Positions 34,149 to 42,659 of a stretch of 64,000 bases of DNA are shown piece by piece; positions within the stretch are counted from its first letter, which is position 1, and the number at the start of each line of letters is the position of its first letter. The notes beneath the pieces are model-generated. The model saw only the letters and a program-made list of their open reading frames with translations. It was not told the DNA's origin and did no database searches. The DNA comes from an uncultured Oscillospiraceae bacterium. GTDB taxonomy: Bacteria; Bacillota; Clostridia; Oscillospirales; Ruminococcaceae. A program made the position numbers and the translations under genes. The stretch lies in assembly GCA_900540595.1 (NCBI GenBank), contig UQGL01000008.1:26655-90654 (forward strand). The letters are read 5' to 3'.

Positions 34149-35531
34149 TTATTCGCCGACCGCTTTGTTGGTCAGCATCGTCCAGACCAATTTCGGCATT
34201 GAGGCGCTGCCCATGCGGGCGGGCTGCTCACCCAGACGCAGAACCTTGTGCTGTGTTGCATCAATAGGCAGCCAGACAGGTACATCGGTGCCGTTGGGGT
34301 CACCGTGCTTTGCAAAGTTTGTGAGGTAGCTCACCATCTGAGCGCTCAGCACCTTGTCCTGGGCGGTGAAGGGTCGCCAGCAGTGGTCGAGCGTGCCGAA
34401 CCAGTACCAGAGATCGCTGCTGTGCCATGCACCGCAGGCATCACCGGGCAGCTGACGGTCAAAGAACCATTCGTAACTGGCCGGGCCGTTCTGGGCTGCC
34501 TGCGTGCGACACCAGTCCCCTGCCATTTTATAGAGGATAGGCGGCATCATGTCCTGACTGGTCACGCCGATCAGGTACGGGATATGCCGCTGCTCCCCTG
34601 CTGCGATTACCTCGGTGGCGGGCTTGCAGATGAATACACCGTCCTGCACCGGACCATTGGCCGACATGCTGTTCTTGCACTCTTTTTTGGCAGCCTGCCA
34701 TGCTGTAAACAGCTCGGCAACGGGCAGCTTACGGAATGCATCCAGATCGGCACAACCTGCCTTTTCCATGACCGCGTTCCAGAAACCATACTGCTCTGCC
34801 GCGGGCTTGGCAGTCAGCATCTTCGAGACACCGCCGCCGCTGCTCATAACTGCCTTGGCGAACAGACCTTCCGTCAGCGGACTCAGGCAGAGCTGCTGCA
34901 CGCTCATTGCACCGGCGCTCTGCCCCATGATGGTGATGTTGTCGGTATCGCCGCCGAAGGCCGCAATGTTGGCACGCACCCACTGCAGGGCCGTCAGCTG
35001 GTCAAAAAGCGCATAGTTGCCGGTGTGGCCGGCCTCCTGCTGCAGCGCATCCAGACAGACAAAGCCCAGAGGGCCAAGGCGGTAGTTGATGGTCACGGCT
35101 ACGCAGCCCTTGGTGGGCCACTCGGGCCCGTCAAAGTGCTTTTCGTGGCCGCAGCCGCCGCTGAAGCCGCCGCCATGAATGTAGAAGATGACCGGCAGCT
35201 TGCTTTCCGGCCCGGCATCGGCGGGGGTCCAGATATTCAAAAAAAGGCAGTCCTCGCTGTAGGTATAGGTCTCGCCGAGTCGGAACTCCTTATAATAAAA
35301 GGCTTTTTCCGGCATCTCGGCCTCGTTGTAAAAGGAGCGCGGCTGGTAGCAGCAGGCACCGTAGGCGGTGGCTTCATAGACGCCGTCCCAGTGGGTCACA
35401 GCCTCGGGGTAAGCCCAGCGCTCGGCTGTGGCGTAGCGGATCCCCTTGTAGGCAGCCACGCCGGGCCACTGGCAGTCGGTGCCGCAGATCGTGCCGCAGG
35501 GGGTATCGCGCAGATACTTTTGCTCGCTCAT
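34149..35531 (-). CDS. Type B carboxylesterase
   Basis: A 460-residue alpha/beta hydrolase of the carboxylesterase/cholinesterase family. The oxyanion region is PVIFYIHGGGFSGG, the nucleophile elbow GQSAG has Ser near 204, and the late NFAKHGDPNG supplies the catalytic His. There is no signal peptide, so it is cytoplasmic. The ATG at 35531 matches the family start. It is third in an operon after a GPH symporter and a creatininase-family gene. It may deacylate an imported sugar ester such as an acetylated or feruloylated oligosaccharide; this is inference from context. Confidence 0.85.
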   Translation of the reverse strand: MSEQKYLRDTPCGTICGTDCQWPGVAAYKGIRYATAERWAYPEAVTHWDGVYEATAYGACCYQPRSFYNEAEMPEKAFYYKEFRLGETYTYSEDCLFLNIWTPADAGPESKLPVIFYIHGGGFSGGCGHEKHFDGPEWPTKGCVAVTINYRLGPLGFVCLDALQQEAGHTGNYALFDQLTALQWVRANIAAFGGDTDNITIMGQSAGAMSVQQLCLSPLTEGLFAKAVMSSGGGVSKMLTAKPAAEQYGFWNAVMEKAGCADLDAFRKLPVAELFTAWQAAKKECKNSMSANGPVQDGVFICKPATEVIAAGEQRHIPYLIGVTSQDMMPPILYKMAGDWCRTQAAQNGPASYEWFFDRQLPGDACGAWHSSDLWYWFGTLDHCWRPFTAQDKVLSAQMVSYLTNFAKHGDPNGTDVPVWLPIDATQHKVLRLGEQPARMGSASMPKLVWTMLTNKAVGE

Positions 35532-35535
35532 AAGA

Positions 35536-36375
35536 TCAGTTCTCCTTTTTGTTGTAGGCACTGGGCATCCATGGGTGGGTCTTTTCTACCTCGTTGTTGT
35601 AGTCTTCCAGCTTGCGCATCTGCTCCACCACATGGGGCATATCCATGGCGGCTACAGCCTTTTCAAGGATGGACTGTCCCTCATCGGCAAGGCGCTGGCG
35701 GGCGGCCGCATCAGGGATGGCGGTGGTCGGCATATGGTCGCTCTGCTTGGCAAAGCAATAACCGATGGCTGCACTCTGATACGCAAGCCCGAACAGGTCA
35801 TTAAACGGCGCACAGCTCTGCTGCATCGGCTCCGCATATGCCGTGGTCAGCGGAATATCCTCCAGACGGCCCATGATCTGGTATGCCCCTACTGTGATGG
35901 CGTGGAAACAGTCCATCGAGGTGAACAGATCCTTGGCCAGTTTGCCTAGCTGCTGGCTCAGGTCCATATACAGGATGGGGACGCCGGTCTCATCAAAGAA
36001 ATCCCGCACCATGGGGCTGCAGGTCATGTGGGCAGGGCCATGGAAGCTGATGTAAATCTGCCGCTTGAAGCCCTGACGCAGCAGACTGTGGGCGATGGCG
36101 GACAGGTAGTCTATCCCCTGCCGCACGCTGACCTGCACAGTGCCGCGGCCCGAGGCGGTCGCCCCGGCATAGAAATACGGGAGTCCGGTCAGCACAAGGC
36201 CGTCACAGGCCTCGGCCATCCGCAGGGCGTATGCCTCGCTGATGACGGTCTCGCTGTCCAGTGGAAAGCCGCCGTGCATCTCGACTGTACCGACCGGCAC
36301 AATGATGATGTCGTTATGCTGCAGATATTCCTCGACCTCGCTGTTGAGCATCTTCGGCAAAATACGAGTCCTCAT
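35536..36375 (-). CDS. Creatininase-family amidohydrolase-like protein
   Basis: A 279-residue protein of the creatininase superfamily. VPVGTVEMHGGFPLDSE carries the metal-binding E32-x-H34 and D40. ISFHGPAHMT gives another expected His, but the consensus N-G-H-G-x-N is altered, so metal binding may differ. Family members hydrolyse cyclic amides or related C-N bonds, or act in formamide steps. The ATG at 36375 has GGAGG upstream. It lies between symporter and esterase, 4 bp from the esterase start. True creatinine hydrolysis is unlikely here; the substrate is unknown. Confidence 0.8.
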   Translation of the reverse strand: MRTRILPKMLNSEVEEYLQHNDIIIVPVGTVEMHGGFPLDSETVISEAYALRMAEACDGLVLTGLPYFYAGATASGRGTVQVSVRQGIDYLSAIAHSLLRQGFKRQIYISFHGPAHMTCSPMVRDFFDETGVPILYMDLSQQLGKLAKDLFTSMDCFHAITVGAYQIMGRLEDIPLTTAYAEPMQQSCAPFNDLFGLAYQSAAIGYCFAKQSDHMPTTAIPDAAARQRLADEGQSILEKAVAAMDMPHVVEQMRKLEDYNNEVEKTHPWMPSAYNKKEN

Positions 36376-36438
36376 AGTCGTTACCTCCAATCAGGAAAGG
36401 GGCTGCGCAGGATTGCCGCACAGCCCCGGGATCAGGCG

Positions 36439-37839
36439 TTATTCAGCGGCAGGGGTCTCCTTGCCGGATTTGAAAGCGGCCATCTTGGCGCGCACATCAG
36501 GGGTGATGTTCCAGACAAAGCGGAAGGCGATCCAGCTGCCCACAATGAAGATAGCGGGGATCAGCACGACCAGCGCCTTGATGCCCGTCAGAGCGCCTGC
36601 GGTCTGGGTGGCAGCGCCGGCCTGATAGCCGATCCAGCCCAGCGCCAGTACGGCGGCGGAGTTGCCCACAGTCTGGCCGATGCGGCGGGTCAGGTTGAAG
36701 GTGCCGTAGATGGAACCTTCGGTGCGCTTGCCGGTGATCATCTCATTGTAGTCGATGGCCTCACCTACCAGACCCCACTGCATGTAGATGGACACGCTGG
36801 CAAGACCCATTGCGATGGAGCTGATGAGCATGTAGGCGATTGCCGGAACAGAAGCAACCATCAGTGCGCCGAACAGCACAAAGTAGATGGCGGAGGCTGT
36901 CAGCAGGCAGATGCGGATCATACGCTCCAAGCCCACCTTGTCGGCGATCTTGGGGGTGATGATCAGCGCCAGAATACCAAGAGGCATGCTCACGGCGCTG
37001 GCCATGCTCATCATGCCGATGTTGCCAAGCACATCGCCGTACATGTAGGTGCCCAACGTGCTGCTGACATACTGCATCGTGCAGATGCAGATGCCGTGGA
37101 TGCACAGCGCCAGAAACGGCCGGTTTACGCGGAAAACATTCAGAATGTCGGTCAGCTTAACGCTGTCATTGCTCTCGCTGGGGGCAACACTGACATGGCG
37201 CTCTTCAGTCCAGGCATAGTGCAGCATGCAGAACACAAAGCCGACAATGGCGCAGAGGGTCGCACCGATGCCGAAGGCCTTGCTGGTATCGCCGAACTTG
37301 GCGAGCAGCTGGGGCATGATGATCATCGGGATGATGTTGCCGATCATGCTGCCGAAGCCGCGGGCGCTGGACAGGGCGGCGCGCTCGCCGTCGGTATCTG
37401 CCATGGCGGACAGCATCGAGCCCATCGGGATGTTGAACATCGTGTAGAAGCCTTCATACAGGATCTTGCAGAAGAACAGCACGACCAGCATCGTGACGCC
37501 CTTGAAGTAGGTGGGAACCGTGAAGAAGATGATAAAGGTGATCGCCACGCAGGGGGCGGAGCGGAGCAGCCAAGGGCGGAATTTGCCGCCCTGACCGTGG
37601 TGCTTTGCAAACACCTTGTCCATCAGGGCGCCCATCAGCGGATCGTTGACGGCGTCCCATACATTCCAGACCAGCAGCATCGTAGCCAGCACAACGGTGT
37701 TGACCTGCAGAACATTCGTGTAGTAGCGGGTGACGATGGAGCCCATCAGGGCGAAGGTCATGCAGCCGCCCAAGTCACCGCAGGCGTAGCCGATCTTGTG
37801 CTTCATGGACAGACCGCTCGGGGTCTTTGTCTTTGCCAT
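36439..37839 (-). CDS. GPH-family sugar:cation symporter
   Basis: A 466-residue, about 12-helix symporter. The N terminus LSMKHKIGYACGDLGGCMTF and the loop DAVNDPLMGALMDKV...GGKFRPWLL carry the GPH signature. The start at 37839 follows AAAAGGAGGATATT. It is the first gene of the operon with creatininase and esterase genes and is transcribed away from an AraC regulator with a shared operator region. It probably imports a glycoside or uronide modified by an ester or amide. Confidence 0.9.
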   Translation of the reverse strand: MAKTKTPSGLSMKHKIGYACGDLGGCMTFALMGSIVTRYYTNVLQVNTVVLATMLLVWNVWDAVNDPLMGALMDKVFAKHHGQGGKFRPWLLRSAPCVAITFIIFFTVPTYFKGVTMLVVLFFCKILYEGFYTMFNIPMGSMLSAMADTDGERAALSSARGFGSMIGNIIPMIIMPQLLAKFGDTSKAFGIGATLCAIVGFVFCMLHYAWTEERHVSVAPSESNDSVKLTDILNVFRVNRPFLALCIHGICICTMQYVSSTLGTYMYGDVLGNIGMMSMASAVSMPLGILALIITPKIADKVGLERMIRICLLTASAIYFVLFGALMVASVPAIAYMLISSIAMGLASVSIYMQWGLVGEAIDYNEMITGKRTEGSIYGTFNLTRRIGQTVGNSAAVLALGWIGYQAGAATQTAGALTGIKALVVLIPAIFIVGSWIAFRFVWNITPDVRAKMAAFKSGKETPAAE

Positions 37840-37914
37840 AATATCCTCCTTTTTGGATGCGGGTTACAATTCCTGTGCAGGATGCCGCAACACATACCTG
37901 CTTTTGTTGTCCTT

Positions 37915-37993
37915 ATTATACAGTGCAAAAATGGAAATATAAATTGCAAAAATGACAATCAATATTGCAAATCCAGCAATTTTACTGTATACT
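37915..37993. promoter_or_regulatory. Divergent promoters with three half-sites spaced 21 bp
   Basis: TGCAAAAATG occurs at 37924-37933 and 37945-37954, and a shortened TGCAAAT at 37966-37972: exactly 21 bp from start to start. The plus-strand promoter of araC is TTGCAA (37965-37970), 17 bp, TATACT (37988-37993), so the third site overlaps its -35. The minus-strand -10 TATAAT (37915-37920) of the symporter operon lacks a good -35 and has the first two sites directly upstream. This fits AraC-type activation of the operon and autorepression. Confidence 0.65.
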
Positions 37994-38028
37994 ATATCTG
38001 AATTACACAAAGAGAGAGGATAATTTTT

Positions 38029-38979
38029 GTGAAACTGCATGAAATCGCACGGCAGGCCCGGGCGCTGGGCATCGTCATGGGAGAGAACTCCGGCAATCGG
38101 GAGCGGCAGGAAAAGCTGCTGGAGATGCTGCATTTCAACTCGGGAAACTTCTATCAGGAAATTGAGATGGACGATCCGCTGGTGCAGACGCAGGAGGATA
38201 TAAGCACCACGGAGGATGTGGTGGGGCTGCACAGCCATGTCTACTATGAGATCATATTTATCCGCAGCGGCAACCTGCAATATCTGATCGGCACCCGCCG
38301 CTACCGGATACAGCGCGGGGATATATTGCTTATCGCGCCGGGTGTCAGCCATCGGCCGTTGTTTCTTGAACGCCTGCAGGAAAAGTACGCCCGTATCGTT
38401 GTCTGGGTCAGTCCCGCCTGTGTGGAGCTGCTGCGCGCACAATGGCCGGATCTGGACGAATTGAACCGGCTGCCCTGTATGCTGCGCACCGGTGATCTGC
38501 CCACCGACAGCATCGCCGCCTATGAGGCTGCGTTCCGCCGCGGTGTGCGGGAGTACACGGCCGCAGAGCCAGGCTGGGAGGCTGCGGTATTTGCCAATAC
38601 CCTGCAGCTGTTTGTATCGCTGCGGCGGGATTTCGGCGGCGGGCGCGTTGCCCAGTCCGCTGCTGAAAAGCGGGAACTGCTGGACGAGATCATGTCTTAT
38701 GTCGAGGATCATCTTGCCGGGCATATCACGCTGGATGACACGGCCCGCCAGTTTCATGTCAGCGCCAGCACGGTCAGCCAGCTGTTCCGCAAGCGTATGG
38801 GGGTCAGCTACTACCGTTTTGTGACCCAGCGGCGGCTTATTGCTGCTAAGACGCTCATCAAGGAAGGCACCGCATTGGATACTGTGGCTGAATCCGTGGG
38901 TTTCTCGGACTATTCCGGCTTTTACCGGGCCTTCAAGCAGGAATACGGCATTTCCCCCACCCGCTTTAAAACGCTGTGA
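38029..38979 (+). CDS. AraC-family regulator of the symporter/esterase operon
   Basis: A 316-residue regulator starting at GTG with AGAGAGG upstream. A cupin-like sensor domain (about 60-150: VGLHSHVYYEIIFIRSGNLQYLIGTRRYRIQRGDILLIAPG) is followed by two AraC helix-turn-helix units (about 215-315: LDDTARQFHVSASTVSQLFRKRMG; VAESVGFSDYSGFYRAFKQEYGISPTRFK). It diverges from the symporter operon and the shared region has three evenly spaced half-sites, so it is very probably the local activator, responding to the imported compound. Confidence 0.92.
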   Translation: MKLHEIARQARALGIVMGENSGNRERQEKLLEMLHFNSGNFYQEIEMDDPLVQTQEDISTTEDVVGLHSHVYYEIIFIRSGNLQYLIGTRRYRIQRGDILLIAPGVSHRPLFLERLQEKYARIVVWVSPACVELLRAQWPDLDELNRLPCMLRTGDLPTDSIAAYEAAFRRGVREYTAAEPGWEAAVFANTLQLFVSLRRDFGGGRVAQSAAEKRELLDEIMSYVEDHLAGHITLDDTARQFHVSASTVSQLFRKRMGVSYYRFVTQRRLIAAKTLIKEGTALDTVAESVGFSDYSGFYRAFKQEYGISPTRFKTL

Positions 38980-39012
38980 CCGTCATAGGGAAACAATCTC
39001 AAGCAAAAACAA

Positions 39013-39047
39013 CTAAGAGGCATCGCCGGAAAAGCGATGCCTCTTAG
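39013..39047 (-). terminator. Terminator of the glycogen phosphorylase gene
   Basis: CTAAGAGGCATCGC (39013-39026) pairs with GCGATGCCTCTTAG (39034-39047), followed on the minus strand by TTGTTTTTGC. It may also stop plus-strand transcripts from the AraC gene. Confidence 0.85.
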
Positions 39048-39058
39048 CAGATTTGGTG

Positions 39059-41320
39059 TTATTTGCCCAGATGCCAGATGTCGCGGTCGTACTCCGCAAT
39101 GGTGCGGTCACTGGAGAAGAAGCCTGCCTTAGCAATGTTGATAAGGCACTTGCGCCGCCAGCCCATCGGGTCGCAGGCGTAGTCGCTGAGCGCCTGTCCC
39201 TTGCGCACCACATAGGCGTTGAAGTCCGGCAGGGTCTGGAACCAATCCTTGTGGATCAGCTCATTCTGCAGGCGCTTAAGGTTTTCCTCATGCCCGGCGG
39301 CCAGCATCTGCGGGCTGGTCAGGAAATCCACGGCGCGGCGGATGTTGGGGTCGCCCTCATACCACTGGGCAGCAATATAGTCCCCGGCGTCGTAGCGGTG
39401 GATGACCTGATCGGAGGTCTGACCGAAGATGTAGATATTGTCGTTGCCGACCTGCTGGCTGATCTCGACATTCGCGCCGTCCATCGTGCCAAGGGTCAGT
39501 GCGCCGTTGAGCATGAACTTCATGTTGCCGGTGCCCGATGCCTCCTTGGAGGCAAGGCTGATCTGCTCGGACAGATCACATGCAGGGATCAGCTTTTCAG
39601 CTGCCGTCACATTGTAATTTTCGACAAACACCACCTGCAGCCAGGGGGAAACCTCGGGGTCCTGCGCAACGACCTTGGAGAAGGTCAGCAGCGCATGGAT
39701 GATGTCCTTGGCGATGATGTAGGCCGGTGCCGCCTTGGCGCCAAAGATGCTGACCAGCGGCGCAGCGGGCAGGTGCCCTGCCTTGATTTCATAATACTGG
39801 TGGATGAGGTAGAGCAGGTTCAGCTGCTGGCGCTTGTACTCATGCAGGCGCTTGGACTGAATATCAAAGACAGCCTTCGTGTTTACCGTGACATTCTGGG
39901 TGCGCAGCAGCCAGTCTGCCAGCTCCTGCTTGTTGGCGGTCTTTACGGCGGTCAGCTCGTTCAGCACGACCTCATTGCCTGCAAACGCCAGCAGCTTTTC
40001 CAGCTCGGCGGCATCCTTGCGGAAGCCGGAGCCGATGTGCTTTTCCAGCACCTGCGTCAGGCGCGGGTCGCATTCCAGCAGCCAGCGGCGGAAGGTGATG
40101 CCGTTGGTCTTGTTGTTGAACTTCTCGGGGTACAGCTCATAGAAGCCGTGCAGCTCGGAGTTCTTCAAAATTTCAGTGTGCAGGGTTGCCACGCCGTTGG
40201 TGGAGTGGGTAAAGTGGATGTCCATGTGCGCCATGTGTACCCGATCATCCTTGTCGATAATGGCGAGGCTCTCGTCCTCGGTGCGGGTGCGGGCCAGCTC
40301 GTCCAGCTTTTCAATGATCGGCATCAGCTGCGGCACAACGGCATCCAGATAGGCGCGCGGCCACTTCTCCAGCGCCTCTGCCAGAATCGTGTGGTTGGTG
40401 TAAGCGCAGGTCTTGGTGACGATCTCAACAGCTTCCTCAAACTCGATGCCCTTCTCGCCCAGCAGACGGATCAACTCAGGAATGACCATGCTCGGATGGG
40501 TATCGTTGATCTGAATGGCTGCATAATCCGCCAGATCGTGGTAATCGCAGCCGCGTGCGGCGCACTCTGCAAGGATCAGCTGCGCACCGGCGGAGACCAT
40601 CAGGTACTGCTGGTACACGCGCAGACGGCGGCCTGCCTCATCGGAATCATCCGGGTAGAGGAACAGCGTGAGGTTCTTGTCAATGTCGGTCTTGTCAAAG
40701 GCAATGCCGTCATGCACGATGCTCTCATCAATGCTGTCCAAATCGAACAGGTTCAGCGTATTGGTGCGCGCTCCGTAGCCGGTGACAGCCAGCTTATACA
40801 GGCGGGCGGTGTATTCCTTGCCAGCCAACTGTACGGGATAGGTAATGTCGGTTTTCTCTGCCCAGCTGTGGGCGGTAAGCCACGGATCGGGCTTCTCGTT
40901 CTGCAGACCGTTTTCAAAGGACTGACGGAACAGGCCGAAATGATAGCGCAGACCTACGCCGTCACCCGGCAGGCCGAGCGTTGCCAGCGAATCGAGGAAG
41001 CAGGCCGCCAGACGGCCCAGACCGCCGTTGCCCAAAGACGGCTCCGGCTCGACCTCCTCAATCTCAGAAAGACTCTTGCCTGCAGCGGCGAGGGCGGCGC
41101 GGGCATCATCGTAGAGGCCCAGATTGATAAGGTTATTGGACAACAGCTTGCCGATCAGAAACTCAGCGCTGATATAATACAGTTTACGCCCTGTGACTGG
41201 CTGTACTTTATCGGCACTCTTATGCCGGACGATCTCCAGCAGGGCCAGATACAGCTCCTGATTCGTGCAGTCAGCCAACGGTTTGCCGGTGTAGCTTTGC
41301 AGCATTTCGGTAAAGTTCAT
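39059..41320 (-). CDS. glgP: Glycogen/maltodextrin phosphorylase
   Basis: A 753-residue GT35 enzyme that uses phosphate to release glucose 1-phosphate from alpha-1,4-glucans. Visible hallmarks are [16 protein letters not shown] near 94, [34 protein letters not shown], and the pyridoxal-phosphate segment [28 protein letters not shown] with the cofactor Lys near 600. It is slightly shorter than E. coli GlgP/MalP (about 800-815), mostly at the N terminus, as in other Clostridia. ATG 41320 has AAAGGAGG 8 bp upstream; a TTG two codons earlier is less likely. It diverges from an AraC gene. Confidence 0.95.
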   Translation of the reverse strand: MNFTEMLQSYTGKPLADCTNQELYLALLEIVRHKSADKVQPVTGRKLYYISAEFLIGKLLSNNLINLGLYDDARAALAAAGKSLSEIEEVEPEPSLGNGGLGRLAACFLDSLATLGLPGDGVGLRYHFGLFRQSFENGLQNEKPDPWLTAHSWAEKTDITYPVQLAGKEYTARLYKLAVTGYGARTNTLNLFDLDSIDESIVHDGIAFDKTDIDKNLTLFLYPDDSDEAGRRLRVYQQYLMVSAGAQLILAECAARGCDYHDLADYAAIQINDTHPSMVIPELIRLLGEKGIEFEEAVEIVTKTCAYTNHTILAEALEKWPRAYLDAVVPQLMPIIEKLDELARTRTEDESLAIIDKDDRVHMAHMDIHFTHSTNGVATLHTEILKNSELHGFYELYPEKFNNKTNGITFRRWLLECDPRLTQVLEKHIGSGFRKDAAELEKLLAFAGNEVVLNELTAVKTANKQELADWLLRTQNVTVNTKAVFDIQSKRLHEYKRQQLNLLYLIHQYYEIKAGHLPAAPLVSIFGAKAAPAYIIAKDIIHALLTFSKVVAQDPEVSPWLQVVFVENYNVTAAEKLIPACDLSEQISLASKEASGTGNMKFMLNGALTLGTMDGANVEISQQVGNDNIYIFGQTSDQVIHRYDAGDYIAAQWYEGDPNIRRAVDFLTSPQMLAAGHEENLKRLQNELIHKDWFQTLPDFNAYVVRKGQALSDYACDPMGWRRKCLINIAKAGFFSSDRTIAEYDRDIWHLGK

Positions 41321-41396
41321 AAACAAGTCCTCCTTTACTGTGACGACCAGAGTTTCTCTCTGTACCTAAGGTATACCACACAAAACAAGAAAAAAC

Positions 41397-41426
41397 TTGC
41401 GCATTCGCTGCAAAATATGGTACTAT
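41397..41426 (+). promoter_or_regulatory. Promoter of the second AraC gene
   Basis: TTGCGC (41397-41402), 18 bp, TACTAT with a preceding TGG (41421-41426) lies 24 bp before the ATG. The same 130-bp gap must hold the glgP promoter; an extended -10 (TGGTATACC) is the best candidate on the minus strand. Confidence 0.45.
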
Positions 41427-41449
41427 CCTAACATCAGGAGGAAAAAACC

Positions 41450-42304
41450 ATGGACAATCGATCTTCTCTGCAGGAAACCAAGCACCATGGCGAAGTGCGC
41501 TTTCCGTTCAATATCTACCCCTGCACCATACCGGGGGACTTTCGGCAGGTGGCTGTCCACTGGCAGGACAGCATGGAGCTGGTCTATATAAAACGCGGCA
41601 GCGGCCTTGTGCAGACCGGTGCGCAGGTCTGTACGGCACAGAGCGGGGACATCTTTGTGCTGACGCCGGGCACCCTTCACGCGATACGCCAGACCGAAAG
41701 CTGCACGATGGAATACGAAAACATTATCTTTGATGTCGAACTTCTCGGCGGTGCGGAGGATCTTTGCGCTGAAAAATATCTGTTGCCGCTGCAAAGCGGG
41801 CGGCTGGCACTGCCGGAGCATATTACCCCGGATGAGGCCTGGTACCCGCAGGCTGCCGACTGCCTCAAAGAGGCCGAGGAGGCCAACCGCTGCAAGCAGT
41901 TTGGCTATGAGCTTTGCATCAAAGGGGCGCTGCTGCGTTTTTTGGCGCTGCTGATTGCCCAAAGCAAGGCGCTGCCACCCGCTGAAAAGGCAAGCACCCA
42001 GCGGCTGCGGGCGGTACTGCAATGGATCTCGGCCCATTACAGCGAGCCTGTCTGCGTGGCGGATGCCGCCGCGCTGTGCCAGTGCAGCCCCAATCACTTT
42101 ATGCGGTGGTTCCGCCAGATGACCGGACAAACCTTTATCATCTTTTTGCGGGAATATCGTCTCAACGCTGCCGCCGAGGCACTTCGCACAACAGAGGACA
42201 CCATTTTGAGCATTTCCGAGCAGTGCGGGTTTGAAAACCTCTCCTATTTCAATAGAGAGTTTAAAGCGCATTTCGGGATGACGCCACGGGAATACCGGAA
42301 ATAA
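41450..42304 (+). CDS. AraC-family regulator (alpha-glucan region)
   Basis: A 284-residue regulator with an N-terminal cupin domain (about 30-100: VHWQDSMELVYIKRGSGLVQTGAQVCTAQSGDIFVLTPGTLHAI) and a C-terminal pair of helix-turn-helix units (about 195-282: VADAAALCQCSPNHFMRWFRQMTGQTF; ISEQCGFENLSYFNREFKAHFGMTPREYRK). It lies between glgP (divergent) and the ABC transporter genes, so it may control either. The first helix pair is well conserved. The inducer is unknown. Confidence 0.9.
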   Translation: MDNRSSLQETKHHGEVRFPFNIYPCTIPGDFRQVAVHWQDSMELVYIKRGSGLVQTGAQVCTAQSGDIFVLTPGTLHAIRQTESCTMEYENIIFDVELLGGAEDLCAEKYLLPLQSGRLALPEHITPDEAWYPQAADCLKEAEEANRCKQFGYELCIKGALLRFLALLIAQSKALPPAEKASTQRLRAVLQWISAHYSEPVCVADAAALCQCSPNHFMRWFRQMTGQTFIIFLREYRLNAAAEALRTTEDTILSISEQCGFENLSYFNREFKAHFGMTPREYRK

Positions 42305-42409
42305 TAGGAATTCTTTCTATGAACGCAGGGAACGCACACTGTGCGGCCCTGCGTTCTCTGCAATGAGATACTGTGATTGCATCGAAACAATGGATAGGAA
42401 TCTTTCTAT
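42304..42409 (+). repeat. Twin inverted repeats ATAGGAA...TTTCTAT
   Basis: An interrupted inverted repeat ATAGGAATTCTTTCTAT occurs at 42304-42320, and a one-base-shorter copy at 42394-42409. The first begins at the araC stop codon; both lie upstream of the ABC transporter promoter. They may be sites for the adjacent AraC protein or another regulator. Confidence 0.45.
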
Positions 42410-42441
42410 CTGCGTGGCGGGCAGCTTTTTGCCCGCGCGAG

Positions 42442-42604
42442 TGAACCGTTTCCGCGATTATGGCACAATTCTTTGGCTATATTTACCAAATCGCACTGCC
42501 GTTCTTCGTGTAATTCAACAAAGTTAGTTATTTTTGCTATTTTTCTATTGATTTTTCATTGAAATTGGGATATTATTATGTCAATCCGATACGGAACCGT
42601 TTCC
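42442..42604 (+). promoter_or_regulatory. ABC-transporter promoter flanked by two LacI-type operators
   Basis: TTGATT (42548-42553), 17 bp, TATTAT (42571-42576) is the promoter of the binding-protein gene. GAACCGTTTCC occurs twice, in TGAACCGTTTCC (42442-42453) and GGAACCGTTTCC (42593-42604). The second is a near-palindrome centred on CG, the LacI-family pattern. One site lies about 100 bp upstream and one just after the start, a layout that allows repression by looping. The likely repressor is the LacI protein at 45840. The remainder of the 42305-42659 gap shows no gene. Confidence 0.6.
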
Positions 42605-42659
42605 GGAGCGGACGCACAAATTTGTTTCAAAATGTTTTTCTTTAGAAGGAGGAAAAAAC

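Noticed and set aside
36028..38001. A 657-codon plus-strand frame covering the symporter and the divergent promoter.
   Set aside because: Low-complexity His/Gln/Gly/Ala product, and it runs through the operator region; not a gene.
39053..41431. A 792-codon plus-strand frame opposite glycogen phosphorylase.
   Set aside because: Antisense shadow; glgP motifs are complete on the minus strand.
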